This document shows, piece by piece, positions 37,780 through 49,261 of a stretch of DNA of 64,000 nt. The position numbers were made by a program, and so were the translations under genes. Source of the DNA: Liolophura sinensis (Eukaryota > Mollusca > Polyplacophora > Chitonida > Chitonidae); the NCBI RefSeq assembly GCF_032854445.1, contig NC_088299.1, positions 5,433,001-5,497,000 on the forward strand, given 5' to 3'. The notes beneath the pieces were generated by a model. The model worked only from the letters and a program-made list of their open reading frames with translations. It was not told the DNA's origin and ran no database searches. Each line of letters opens with the position of its first letter. The first letter of the stretch is position 1.

Positions 37780-37885
37780 GCGGTGGCCAACACTATGGTA
37801 GGAGAAAACCGGGCATAGCCAGTGGAAATCCCACGATCATACCCACGCTGCTGGCAGATCTTCCCACACACGACCAGAGCAATTT
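37780..37885 (-). repeat. SINE family A fragment, minus strand
   Basis: cggtggccaacactatggta, gaaaaccgggcatagcc and gctggcagatcttcccac match the complement of the family A middle. Confidence 0.65.
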
Positions 37886-38269
37886 GGCTCTGTAATGAAA
37901 TGGCCTCTTCTACATATTTGTCAACAAATCTCGGTCATTTTCTGCCTTAAAGAGAGTAAAATGCGCTGTGGCTGGTATAGTTGGTATTCATCACAAATGA
38001 AATTCCCTATTCACAGGTCGTGCATTAAAGTCATGGTATGTGAAAAAACGTATTTAATGTATACATTTGACTATATCTCTCTGGGACAATGTTTAAGAAC
38101 AGAACAGCGGGGGAAAATGAGTGTTATGACAAAAGGTTGAACGAAGCGATATAGACTCGAAATGTGCATGTTTGGACATTATAGACGAACAAAGAGACAA
38201 TTCATTTCATTTGTGTTGATTAAGTGATAGATAGCTTAAGTGTAACTGCCAAAAAAAAAGATCCAACCA

Positions 38270-38485
38270 CCTTCTCTTTACATGGAGACTTGGTGACAAT
38301 AACCGGTTGACAACGCTGTTGTGGCCATTTGCACAGTCTAAGGTGCTTTTATCAATATTGTGTGCATAAGTACACCTTACACGTGAGAAAGTCCACCCAG
38401 GCACTCTTGGTTTCCTTAACCAGTAACACTGAAAAAAAATATGAATTTGGTCTGAAATAATAAATAAATAAATAAATAAATAATA
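38270..38485 (+). repeat. Degenerate SINE-like repeat with (AAAT)n tail
   Basis: gaaagtccacccaggcactc and tggtttccttaaccagtaac precede an (AAAT)n run; the closest match in the window is the 19.81-19.98 kb copy. Confidence 0.5.
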
Positions 38486-38489
38486 AAAT

Positions 38490-40395
38490 GCTTGCTGCCA
38501 GACATTGACTGCGCAATCAATTATATTCTTGGTTATTATTATCATTGACAATTCTGTGCTGATGAAAATACACTATTACTAATGCCATTTCTTACATATA
38601 ATACGTTATTGCACATAGTTTATTGATTTCAGGTTATTAAAAAGCAGCGATTTGGCAAAAACATTACAACAACATATTGCATGCCTGAGTTCAACGAAAT
38701 GTCTAATATAGCCAAAAATAACTTCCCATCAAGATATCCGAGTGCAACATGCACATAAGGAATGGCAAGTAAAACCGCTGCATTGTATACAATATCTGTG
38801 TATACACGTAATAGCTGGCTGTACGACAAAGAAGTATACTGAAATGCATTACAAAGACTTTGTAGCACATTGGTTGTCAAAAAAAAAAACATGAGACAAT
38901 TTTGTACTTTTGCAACACCATGTCTATGAAAGAAAGTATATACCTAATTGGCTGAAACTTCACAGTCAGAGGAGAGAAGTTTATCTACATGAAGTTTATC
39001 GGATCAAACTACCAGCAAATTTTACTGTAGAAATATAGATTTGTTACTACAATGTGTGTTTCAATGTAAAACACTGCAAGGCTGATCCACAATCAGGTTG
39101 GCCTTTAGGTCATCACGATCTAGTTTAAATCCTGATTGCAACCATTTCAGTATGTGTCCCCATTAGATGCGTCCGATCCTATCTTATTATGGCCCCAGGG
39201 GAACTTGCGATATCTGAATTGTCCAAGTTTAACTCAGTCAAAGTGGGAGACAGCTGGTACACGTGGTCAGGTCACGTGACTTGCCCTTTGTAATATGTTA
39301 TCGACCAATTTCTAAAAAGCATAATCTATTCTTGTGTTACTCGCAAAATGTTTCTCGGTGACTTCTAGGCCACTTAATACAAGTAGCGGATGGTCCACCA
39401 TGCACTGCCTTCAAACAAGGTAAACTCGGTTGGAATTTATGACTACCTTGTCTTTCCTCATACGGATGAACTTCGGATAAGAAAAAAATAGACGGCTTAA
39501 ATTATTGCGCAATTTAAATCAAAATAATAGGCGTTTTAACCAATATTCATATGGTGGAACTCAAATACATAACCATATTACCGACGGTAATCCGACGCCT
39601 ACTCAGAGAATAAGTATGAAAATTGTATATGGTCGTAAATCGTAGTTGTGGAATGTGTTATATGTCTAGGTAATTCAACAATGGCCGTGCATAGGGCATA
39701 CATAGTGCAGAATGCCGAAGGCTTGTCGGGAGCCTGACTTCCTTATACATGAATCTTTAATCAAGATTTTCTATAGTGGGATTCATTTCGAAATATTGAC
39801 GGACGCCTTTGCACAAATATGGAATTTTTTTCACATGCAAAGATTTTATTAGAATTATCAACACGTGATATGTATTTGTTAAAGCGTAGATTCATTAGAA
39901 AAGTACACAGTAAGCCAAGGGCTAGTAAAGCGAACAAATTTAATAAATTGTACATTTAGAGAGATGCAAATTTTCCTTTACTCTTACCGTTGAGCATATT
40001 CTTACTATAAAGCCCATCAGTAGTGAACTCGACCAAGGCGACCGGTTAATACAGTGGGCATTCCGGTTTCCTCCACGGATAAACATATCCCTGATCTTTG
40101 TAACTGAAACGTTTTCGAGTTCAACCTTTTAAAACCACTCAAATAAATTAACAGTTTATTTTGCATGCACATCGCCTTGAGAGAATTATTATTAAATTAT
40201 GGAAAAATGCTAGGACGTTTACTGTTTATATGATACCAGCAATTACATATTTGGAAGTAACGTGTTATATAATTATAAATGTTGTTTTCTTGATTAAAAT
40301 AACCGCAGTACCGCCTGTAACCATCATGGTGAACATTTACTTTGTCTTCTATATCATGACCATGTGTAATATTTCCCTCATACACGCCAAAAGTT
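38490..40395. other. No gene recognised
   Basis: AT-rich DNA up to the CpG-rich block before the GPCR; no repeat family recognised. Confidence 0.4.
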
Positions 40396-40399
40396 GTTT

Positions 40400-40884
40400 T
40401 GCTCTCTGAGTGGGCATTGGGTCGTGAGCCAGGGTTTGAGAATGGAATAGGATGGTTAAGGTTCCACGCATCGCCACCGGCTACTAGTCCTCTCCTTGGA
40501 TGCCGCGCGATGTCTTCTCTTATCTTCAATATTTCCACCCGACTGATCAGCGCAGTATCGATCAACACTTGTGTAATAGCGATCCTCGGGGCCAATGTCA
40601 TCATATCGCCAGACGCCTGCCATACTATCGCCATCGAGCTACGCTGGCTCTCTGCCGCAGACAACGTGCACCGGCTATGTATCCAGCCATCCAATTGGCT
40701 GTCCCTGTTATCGATTTTTCTTGCGGTCATAGATTCGTGTATAATAGAACAAGGCACGGTAGCGGTTGAATCAGTTTAGACGTATCTGACGGCGAGACAG
40801 AGTCTTCGATATGAGATTGTAAAACTCTAGTGTACGGCCAAGTCCGGCACTCCGTCCTGTAGCAAAGAGAAACCACCCGTCATC
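40400..40884 (+). promoter_or_regulatory. CpG-rich 5' flank or 5' UTR of the GPCR
   Basis: This block has visibly more CG dinucleotides and G+C than the AT-rich DNA on either side and ends at the GPCR start codon. Forward and reverse frames are open across much of it, which fits high G+C rather than any recognisable protein. I infer a promoter or 5' UTR. No TATA box or splice acceptor was convincing, so the transcription start is not placed. An unrecognised coding exon is the main alternative. Confidence 0.35.
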
Positions 40885-42345
40885 ATGGCTGAGACTGTAG
40901 GGAAATCAGGCTGGGAAAACATGGGCGACGATAACCAATTCAGGGAAAACAACTATCCTGAAGTTCTGCGGACGTGGGCAGTGGCGATTCCGTTAATGTT
41001 CCTTGTTCTGGTAACTGTCACAGGTAACGGTACAGTTATCGTCATGTTCTTTCGGATGACGAAATTGCGTAATTTCAAGAACAGCTTCATCGCAAATTTG
41101 GCCATTGCCGATTTTCTGGTCGGGTGTACGGAACCCGTTTCCGTGTTGGAGACTGTGCGAGGAGAGTGGCCCAGTGGGATTGTCGGATGCCATGTTTTCT
41201 TGGTGGTTCGGTACTCGTTGTGTTACATGTCGCTGTGGAGCATCTTGTTCATTAGTCTCGATCGATGGTGGTCCATTCATCATCCATTCTCTTACCGCGT
41301 ACGTCGCAGCAAGCGCCTAGCAATGTGGGCCATTGCCTGTGGATGGACATTAAGCTTCATTGTGCATATATTGCCCATCATTAGCTGGCATATACAAGGA
41401 AATCACAAAAACCTCAACCAGGACATTCCTACAAACTCCAACACTGACGCCCGAGAAGAGCTTGCCAGAGAGACTTTGTGTTTACATCCGTTCAGACAAG
41501 ATTTTACATTCACTACCGTGGCTGTTAGCCTGGAATTCATTCTATTACTCCTAGCTCTAGTGTCTCTGAATGTGAGCGTTTTTGTGAAGATCCGAAGGCG
41601 AAAAGCTACCAAAATCCGGCGTTCTTTAAGCACATCGGAATATTGCTTTCACATGTCGAGAAAGTCATCTTCGGACTCCGAGAACACAATCGCCGAAGAT
41701 GACCACGGTTTTTTCCGAAGACAGGAGAACAGGTTCCTCACGTATAAACAGTATAAGCCAATGGCTCGACGCCATACGTTGGCACAAGACATTCTCCACG
41801 CCGGCGTTTCGGCGTCACATTTGGCCCGCTTGGCATCGTCCAGGAAAGTGTCATTTGACGTCACTGTGTTGGCACAGCCGCTGGCGCTACGGAAATCGTC
41901 ACACCACAGCGTGATTTCAAGGAACAGTCTTTCACCTTGCACAGGGTACACTCGACGGCAAAGCACGGGTGAAGAACTAGTTCGTGATTTGATGATTAGA
42001 CAAGACAAGAAAGCAGCTTGCTCCCTGGGCCTTCTGGTATTTGTGTTGACAGTTTGTTGGGCTCCATTGTGTGTCTGTAGTATCATTTACTCTTTTGACA
42101 GCTCTTTCATACCTGCATGGGCTTTAGCCGTTACCCAGTGGCTCACCGCCTGTAATTCCGCTCTTAATCCGTTCCTGTATGCTATTGGGAACGCTGAGTT
42201 CCGGAAAGTGATCAAATCGTGGATAGGTTGTGTGGATACTGGCCCGTTTAAATACCATAAGGCGTTTCTGTATCATAGTATACAGTTACCTACCGACGGG
42301 GAAAACACTAGAGAACCTACAACGCCGAACTTGTCCAAAGACTGA
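40885..42345 (+). CDS. Class A GPCR, histamine H3/H4-like amine-receptor relative, single exon, 486 aa
   Basis: Seven-helix plasma-membrane receptor of the rhodopsin family, expected to signal through a G protein. Helices lie at about residues 31-56, 66-90, 101-127, 144-168, 207-234, 374-402 and 409-432. Hallmarks seen are GN in TM1, NLAIADFLVG in TM2, C102 and C199 for the TM3-ECL2 disulfide, DRW (126-128) in place of DRY, CWAP (391-394) in TM6, NSALNPFLY ending at 432 in TM7, then helix 8 with C449 as a possible palmitoylation site. The third intracellular loop is long (about 235-373), basic and Ser-rich, as in H3 and muscarinic receptors. From memory of the family, LVVRYSLC in TM3, SLEF in TM5 and ISW at the end of TM4 most resemble histamine H3. 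Two family residues are changed: position 3.32 is Arg109 instead of Asp, and position 5.50 is Leu instead of Pro. Glu217 matches the H3 residue 5.46. The start is the first in-frame ATG after a TAG at 40828-40830 and has a good Kozak context (A at -3, G at +4). Class A membership is near certain; the ligand is unknown. Confidence 0.93.
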   Translation: MAETVGKSGWENMGDDNQFRENNYPEVLRTWAVAIPLMFLVLVTVTGNGTVIVMFFRMTKLRNFKNSFIANLAIADFLVGCTEPVSVLETVRGEWPSGIVGCHVFLVVRYSLCYMSLWSILFISLDRWWSIHHPFSYRVRRSKRLAMWAIACGWTLSFIVHILPIISWHIQGNHKNLNQDIPTNSNTDAREELARETLCLHPFRQDFTFTTVAVSLEFILLLLALVSLNVSVFVKIRRRKATKIRRSLSTSEYCFHMSRKSSSDSENTIAEDDHGFFRRQENRFLTYKQYKPMARRHTLAQDILHAGVSASHLARLASSRKVSFDVTVLAQPLALRKSSHHSVISRNSLSPCTGYTRRQSTGEELVRDLMIRQDKKAACSLGLLVFVLTVCWAPLCVCSIIYSFDSSFIPAWALAVTQWLTACNSALNPFLYAIGNAEFRKVIKSWIGCVDTGPFKYHKAFLYHSIQLPTDGENTREPTTPNLSKD

Positions 42346-44330
42346 CTGTTTATCGCCTTTAAGTTAAAATTGAGGTCGAGCGAAAGACAATTGTACGGAA
42401 ACAAATGTCATTTGATAGAGACTTTCAAGTCACTCAAAGACGACGACAACGCTTCGCGATGAAAGGTCCACGCTACACCAATGAACTCCAGTGTTAGACT
42501 GACTTAATATTAACCTGTATTATTTGCGATCATATTAATAACATTATGCACACACTGTATTTTCACAGTGTCTTGCATATTTTCTCAATGTGTTATTTTG
42601 AGTGTTGTATATCCGTGGTGAACGTATTACTGCTTTTGTTTCTATTTCTGATACATGAATTCATATTGATGCAGTTTGACTGAAATGATCACCAGTATTA
42701 AATGAGTATTAATCAATGGGTTTTATAACCAATGGATTTTAACAAAAAGGCTTTAAACAATGGGTTTTAAAACACACATCGAATCTCTTAAATGTAAATT
42801 TTAAGCATGGCGTTCTTCAAGTAATTCATTGTGTATGACAATAATTAGATACTGATTTTCTGTTATGACAGTATCATTCTGGGCTTATGAAACCTGATCT
42901 GCATAGTAGTCTGGCGGACTAAACCCCTCTATCCATTAATTCTTTGTTGTTCTACAGATCCTTAATGCTTTGGTATCATCAAAACATATCTGCGAAAAAT
43001 TCGTGTCTACAATGTCAAATGTACTGGTTAATTTCTCGCTTTGAGCGTTGTTTTCTTTTCCTGAACTGTGCCAAAACAACTTGACATCATCAATATATTA
43101 GCGTTTAGATAAGATATCACGCATAAACTGGTGTCGGTTGAAACCATTTCCTGTCTGTGTGTATGTTACATTCTCACATTGTGATCCTTTTCACTGCCAC
43201 CCAGCCATTTCTTTCCGGCCACCCTCAAACCACTGCCAATCACGTCATCAGTTATGTGTGTCTGAAGTTTAGAATGGCTGTGGTTTTGTTTGTTCACTGT
43301 GTATTCCAGGACACACGGCATTGCACTGAAATCGTTAATGTTGCAATACCATGATTGCTAAGCTCTCCGGGGATTCGCATAAAGCATAATGGCCATTATA
43401 GTTAATTGCCATCTATAGACTAAGGCGTTAAACCTGAGATAGAGGTGACTCTGTTGTAATATGTGTGTAAGCTCTAACAATGAATAATTATTTTATTGTA
43501 ACAAAACTAATTATGTAAATAACTTGTCACAATTTTCGGATTTTTGGGGAGGGAGGCAGGTGGGGAATTCATGTTATTTGTAACATGTGAATATTGGATT
43601 TGCAGATGGAGCTGTAATTTAAAGACGGAACTGTGGTTGTTAAGGAAATGTGATAAAGGCCTGATAAATTGTCTCGTGTGATAAAACGAGATCTGCTTTG
43701 AAAGAATATACCCTAGTTTTTGTTGAAGTGTTCGGTGCAGTAGGGTCAATTTTATCTCAAGCACCTTGGAATGTGACGGTTTTGCTCATATTTTATGTGA
43801 TTAAGTTTAACTATATATTACCTGTGTTATCTGTGACACTCAAATCTCTACTCATCTATACTTGTTGAAATGGTATTGAAATTATTGGCGTGATATTGAT
43901 GTGATATTCATACATTCAACCTAATTTGTGCGATATCCTCTGTTTGCTAAAAACGAGAGGTGCTTGTGTCATGTTTTATATTGTAAGTGTGACCCGAAAC
44001 TGTGATCTTAAACAGTGAATCAGTATTTATTGTAAAATTTGAGTTTTCCCACATTTTGCTGTTGTTATATAATGTCAAGGTTTTTTGGGGATTAATAACG
44101 CACCTGTGATCATCGATGACAAAGTGCTAAGCCCTATATCTATTTGCGATGCGCATTTTTTGTTGTATTATTTCCTCGTTTTGATGTTGCACCAAATAAC
44201 ATTTCCTGTTTGTAAACCCATTCGCACATTATTGCTATGAGTGATGATGTCTTTTGAAAGCTTCACCAATGAACTGACTTTGTACGATACCCACCCAGAT
44301 GCTTATTTTGATAATAAAAATGAACACAAT
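42346..44330 (+). other. 3' flank of the GPCR, possible 3' UTR
   Basis: About 2 kb of AT-rich DNA with no SINE tail, minisatellite or recognisable coding region. The first AATAAA-type polyadenylation motif I noted is near 44,312, which would imply a very long 3' UTR if it is the one used. The extent of the transcript cannot be told from the sequence. Confidence 0.25.
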
Positions 44331-44339
44331 CGAGAATGT

Positions 44340-45770
44340 ATGTCATTTGTTGGAATTTGTTTCGTTCGAATGAATGCCTCATCTCTATGTAGTATGCCAG
44401 AACCGTAGCCGTCGGCGGGTTTTGTTTGAAAAAAACTAAACAAAATGTACATTGTTTTTAATTGAGGTTTGAAATGTTCCATACAGTCGGAATAAGTAAA
44501 TGACCAAGTGCACATGTTTCGACACGGGCTTACCGTTTGGATGAGCGCTACATATGAAAGAACACGAACTCTGAGGTTGCTGTTTTCCGGTTAAAATAGC
44601 ACTTCCACAAAGAATGTCGCACCTAACTGGGTTCTCCAAAGAAAGGGAGTGTAATCAGATTTTTTAAAAGAAAACGCGAGCGTAAGCTGATTAAAATTTA
44701 AAATGTTTTCGCAGATACATCACGTGGGACGGTCATCAATAATCCTGAATATTGATGGGTTTTACTTTGATTGGAGTCATTTACCGATGGATTTTCATTT
44801 TATAATGATCTCTTCTGTTTTGTTTTAATATTATTATTATTTTCTTTTTTCTAATTATGTCTTTTCCCCCTTGTTTTAGTGAACTGAAGAATTGATTGAG
44901 TTTTTATGGTTTCCATTGCAAAGTTCAACTTAGTTTCACTCTTAAAGTGGCCACATCTGGCAGGAGACTCACTGGAAAGGAAACGTCTATGGAGGCGGTT
45001 AATGCCATAAAGCTCGAGACTACGATAGGGCGAAAAAAACGATGACGTCCTTAAATGGCTTCCATTAAACTGGCCCTATACTAGTGTAAAGAGAAGAAAT
45101 TAAAAGTAGTGCTTCTTTAATAATAGCCTTTTAACTCTAACCTCAGGATGGCAATATTTACTTATCATCGTCAATACACATGTACATGTACTAACGTCGA
45201 AGAAGTGCACGCGTGTAACATAATGTTAAACTGGAAAGTAATACGTAATCGGCTTTCATGTTATCTTTATTTAATATGTTATGACAACACAGCATTTTGA
45301 GTAAATCTATACCAGTCATGTCTCCTGTACCGCTGTCAGAAATATTTTTTAACTAGTTCTGCTTACGACATGGTGCTATGGGTGATTATGTTAGAACTGT
45401 TTAGCAATGACATACATGAAAACCCCTCAGACTGACAGATGGGCCGGGTTACCACTGTAATGTTAATACAAATAAAAATTGCAGAAAGTTTACATTATGT
45501 CAAAAGGACAATAGCTTGAGAAACTTTGAATAAAGTTTGGAAAGAAATGCTTCAAAGAAAAACTATTACAACGTGAGCGACACGTTAATGTTTCTGTTAC
45601 TGTTCTCAGTTTGAAAGTTTGAGATGAAATTAAATGTTTCTGTATTTTAAGCGGGATTAGAAAGATGTGGTACCACTGTGAACATTAACACTAGCCTGAA
45701 ATTAGCACATAGGGATTTTTCGTCAAACACCATTCAAACGATTTGTTTGACCCCTATGACTTGCAAAACC
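44340..45770. other. No gene recognised
   Basis: AT-rich. A partial family D match (tgacaacacagcattttgag, then cttacgacatggtgctatgg) lies at about 45,275-45,385. Confidence 0.4.
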
Positions 45771-45819
45771 TCTTCGTGAAGAGTGTCTGGCCCATTGCAC
45801 TTAGGAGCTCTTCTCGTCT

Positions 45820-46050
45820 CAGACCATTAGTCCCTTGACCAGCACGGTCGCAAGTTCGAACCAACCACTTCCTCAGTTACCTGTAGCGTACAAAGTCAGA
45901 AAATAACTGCATCATTGACGAATATTGCTAGGTAGTTTACTTAAATTAGCCTGCTCCGGCTTCCTTCATGCCTTGCTGCCACCGTATACGTGAAAAATTC
46001 TTGCGATCAAGACATTGAACACCAGTCTAATAAATAATTAAATAAATAAA
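45820..46050 (+). repeat. Decayed tRNA-derived SINE
   Basis: gaccattagtcccttgacca and gtcgcaagttcgaacc resemble A and B boxes. The end (tgccaccgtatacgtgaaaa, gacattgaacaccagtctaa) is a diverged family-A-like tail with an (AAAT)n run. Confidence 0.6.
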
Positions 46051-46184
46051 GCAGTCATTAATTTGAATTAAATGAATTAGTAAATAGGCATTTTATCTAT
46101 TATTTCGTTGAAATTTAGCGCCACATTCAAAATTTTTTTCATTTATACCATAATAGAGATCAGATTATTGGATGTAGGTAGTGC

Positions 46185-46265
46185 CAGGCAAAAACCCGAA
46201 ACCAATGGCAAATTACTAACGAACTTTCCTAGGTGTGACCCACAGCTATGCACGCCATACTGGTG
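46185..46265 (+). repeat. SINE-like family C copy
   Basis: caatggcaaattactaacg, ctttcctaggtgtgaccca and cacgccatactgg match the 8.6-9.0 kb units. Confidence 0.6.
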
Positions 46266-46387
46266 GTAGGTATGTAAGGACGCCAAATGGCCGTACAAGC
46301 GTCGTCGACCGTTTATTGTCATCAAAGCCACCCCCGAACAGTGAGAGCTGGAATATGTAGAAATTCCCTGTCAAAGGCCAGAGATTG

Positions 46388-46722
46388 AATGAGTGAGTGA
46401 GTGCTTGGGGTTTAACGTCGTACTCAACAATTTTTCAGTCATATGACGACGAAGGAATCATTAGGGTGCATGTACGCGTAATGTGCCTCCTTGTTGCAGG
46501 ACGGATTTCCACCGCTCTTTTATTTCGTCCTGCTTCACTGAGACGACTTACTGAAGGCAAGTAAGGCACCCCGCCCGAGCCATTATACTGATACGGGTCA
46601 ACCAGTCGTTGTACTATCCCCTTCATGCTGAACGCCAAGCGAGGCAGTTACAACTTTTAAAGTCTTAGGTGTGACTCGATCAAGGATTGATCCTGGATCA
46701 ACCGGTCCCGAAGCGGCCAGAG
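46388..46722 (-). repeat. SINE family B, minus-strand copy
   Basis: gagtgagtgagtgcttgggg tail at left, tgcttcactgagacgactta body, and the tRNA-like head complement ending near ccggtcccgaagcggcc at right. Confidence 0.9.
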
Positions 46723-46799
46723 ATTGAACCCGTACCGTGTGTTTCTTTTCGACTTAAACACAAGCGCCATTAACCTAAATAAAAAAATAAGCGACTGGG

Positions 46800-47045
46800 C
46801 CATTTTATTAGCATGTGATGACAACACAGCATTTTAGTTAACATAGATCAGCTGGGTCTACTGTTTTGCTAGATGTATTATTATTCTTTTACCTTATTGT
46901 GCTTACGCCATGGTGCAATGGTTTGCTACTGTTTAATTAACATGCACATAAAATCTCTTCGATATATTGACAAGAAGCAGAATTTCACCGGTAACCGGAT
47001 TTGTGACCGTTTGCAAACTATCACGCTGATGTCGTTGCTATCTCA
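46800..47045 (+). repeat. Dispersed repeat family D, copy 4
   Basis: Blocks atgacaacacagcatttta, tgcttacgccatggtgcaat and ttgtgaccgtttgcaaacta with tcac appear in the same order as in copies 1-3. Confidence 0.6.
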
Positions 47046-48170
47046 CATGCGTAAAATAACACAACCCGGCAAGAATTACGTTCATATGAACCTGCATACG
47101 AGCTTTTCATTACGTGCATGTCTATATTTGAGTGAGCGATTGATAAGTGTAAAAGAGACCTAAGCGCCAGATAATTTATTTTTCCGCTCCTCTCGCTTCT
47201 TCTGGGGTAAAAGGCCAGCCAATTAAGGGCCTAATTACATGCCTTACAAGACTGTTAAACACTGTTGTCTTAATAGCTGTGTACGATCGCCTTCCTTGTG
47301 ATGGTTAATGTAAAGATCACGCATTAAAGATACGTAGGTCAGTCGGATCTGCATGTGACAATGCCGGTGTTGTCGCGCAGAGTGGCTTGATGACATCATT
47401 GCGTCGATATCTGCGTTTATAGTGAGCCGTCAGAATTAATCCGCCAGGGCGCAGATGCACGTTAAGTCTAGTTTTGAAAGTAGTCCGTGCCAGTAGTCCT
47501 GGCACATTACTTAAGACAGTGGAGTGTTCCAGTGTTAACTTAAACCAGCTGGTAACGAGAAGGCAAGAAATGCTGTTTTTTTGTTTTATTTTCTTTTTTG
47601 CCTCAAAAAACAATCTTGTTCAACAGACCGAAAATTTTTTTTGGAAGTTTTCAATTCAAATCGCACTGGACGGCGAAAAAGCAAGAGATAACCAGCGCAC
47701 TGCCTTGACCATTCATCGCGTTATAACAACGCACGTCCCCCGTCGCACGTCGCACTACACATCGCACAGAATATGTAGCCAACTCAAGTATTACCATTTA
47801 ATACAACAGCAACGAGATGTAGACCCACGTCGTCATAGTTTGTATGAGCTTGACATCAAGAGTCGCCCGCCCGAAGGTGTGTACAACTGAGCTGTTGCTT
47901 ATTATTAGTAAAGTGCATGACATATCTGTTACAGCTCATGAGATACCTGTTACAGCTCATGTTACATTTCGACAGTAATATCGAATTTATTGGAGACTTG
48001 AGCGTTAGCAAATTCGCAATGGCCATGATAGTTGCGGCATTCTCCAGGTGATCTTACAAACAACCTCAAAAGATCATGCAAAACCCCCAAATAAGCTTAA
48101 GTTATATTATCACAATTGCTTGTGTTATCTGCGGTAGGAGAGATAGGAGCAATGGCAAATTCGCAATGAA
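47046..48170. other. No gene recognised
   Basis: An open frame of 138 codons (47474-47890, +) crosses a T-rich run and shows no recognisable domain. Confidence 0.4.
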
Positions 48171-48177
48171 GTCATGT

Positions 48178-48428
48178 CCACTTGCCGAGGAGGTTGGCAC
48201 TCCAGAACGGCGCAATGACTCAAATGCCTCCCACCAATGCAGTCTCTGTGAGTTCAACTCAACTTAGCTTCCCCTTGGCCTGACGTGGGAAGGTCTTCTA
48301 GCAACCTTCGGGTGGTCGTGGGTTTTCTTCTTGGCTCTGCCCGGTTTTCTCCCAACAAAATGCTGGCCGCCATCGTATAAGTGAAGTATTTTTGAGTACG
48401 GCGTAAAACACTGATTAAATAAATATAC
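48178..48428 (+). repeat. SINE family A, near full length, diverged
   Basis: Head gaggaggttggcactccag, B-box region gtgagttcaactcaac, middle gggtggtcgtgggttttctt, and tail gagtacggcgtaaaacactg with (AAAT)n. Confidence 0.85.
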
Positions 48429-49261
48429 AAGTCAATGAATGGCTCATATTAAATGATAGGATAGTTGTTGGCTTGGCTGAAAACTGTCCAACTGACAGAA
48501 GGACAGACTTCTGTCGTGAAATCAATGTAAACCGAAATCTAGGTGTAGAGCGAGGTTTGCATATTATCAGATAGACTCATAATTACGTGTGGGTCCTATC
48601 ATTTTAAACAAAAAATCATGCTGAGAAGCGAGATTTCGCAATACATAAACTAGCCCAGTACCCCGACATTTGTTACCTCCCCTGTTTCAACAACATAGGG
48701 TCTAGTACTGACTACCTCCATTGCTAAACTGTCCGATGTTTCATTGGCTGAGATATTCTCTCTTGTAACTCATACAAAGCAGTGCCCTCTACCTACCGGA
48801 GTACAATTTATGGTGGCATGTGTTATTGAATCACTGTTACTAGACACTGCTGTTTTATAAGATGCAAGATTTGCTTCCCTTTTTACAAACCAGGAAACCC
48901 CCATTCATTTGCCCCATATCAAGCCGCTTGTGGTCACTTCTAATGTCCCCATAACATTGTCAGCTTCTTAACGATATGCCATATGTTTGTATCGGCAGCA
49001 CTGGTGAGTGAATAACATAGCCAATGTATATACTCCTGGGGCCTCCGTGGCTCAGTTGGTTAGCGCGCTAGCGCAGCGTAATGACCAAGGAGCCTCTCAC
49101 CAATGTAGTCGCTGTGAGTTCAAGTCCAGCTCATGATGGCTTCCTCTCCGGCTCACGTGGAAATTTCTGTCAGCAACCTGTGGATTGTCGTGGGTTTCCC
49201 CCGGGCTGTGCCCGATTTCGTCCAATCATAATGCTGGCCGCCAAGATAAAAGTGAAATATA

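Noticed and set aside
40197-40757. 186-codon open frame on the minus strand upstream of the GPCR
   Set aside because: Forward-strand frames over the same bases are open too. The protein shows no recognisable motif and its last third runs into AT-rich DNA, so higher G+C is the likelier cause.
41649-42086. 145-codon minus-strand frame inside the GPCR
   Set aside because: It is the antisense of a clear coding exon and shows no domain.
47474-47890. 138-codon frame as a candidate gene
   Set aside because: It crosses a T-rich low-complexity run, its composition is uneven and no domain is recognisable.
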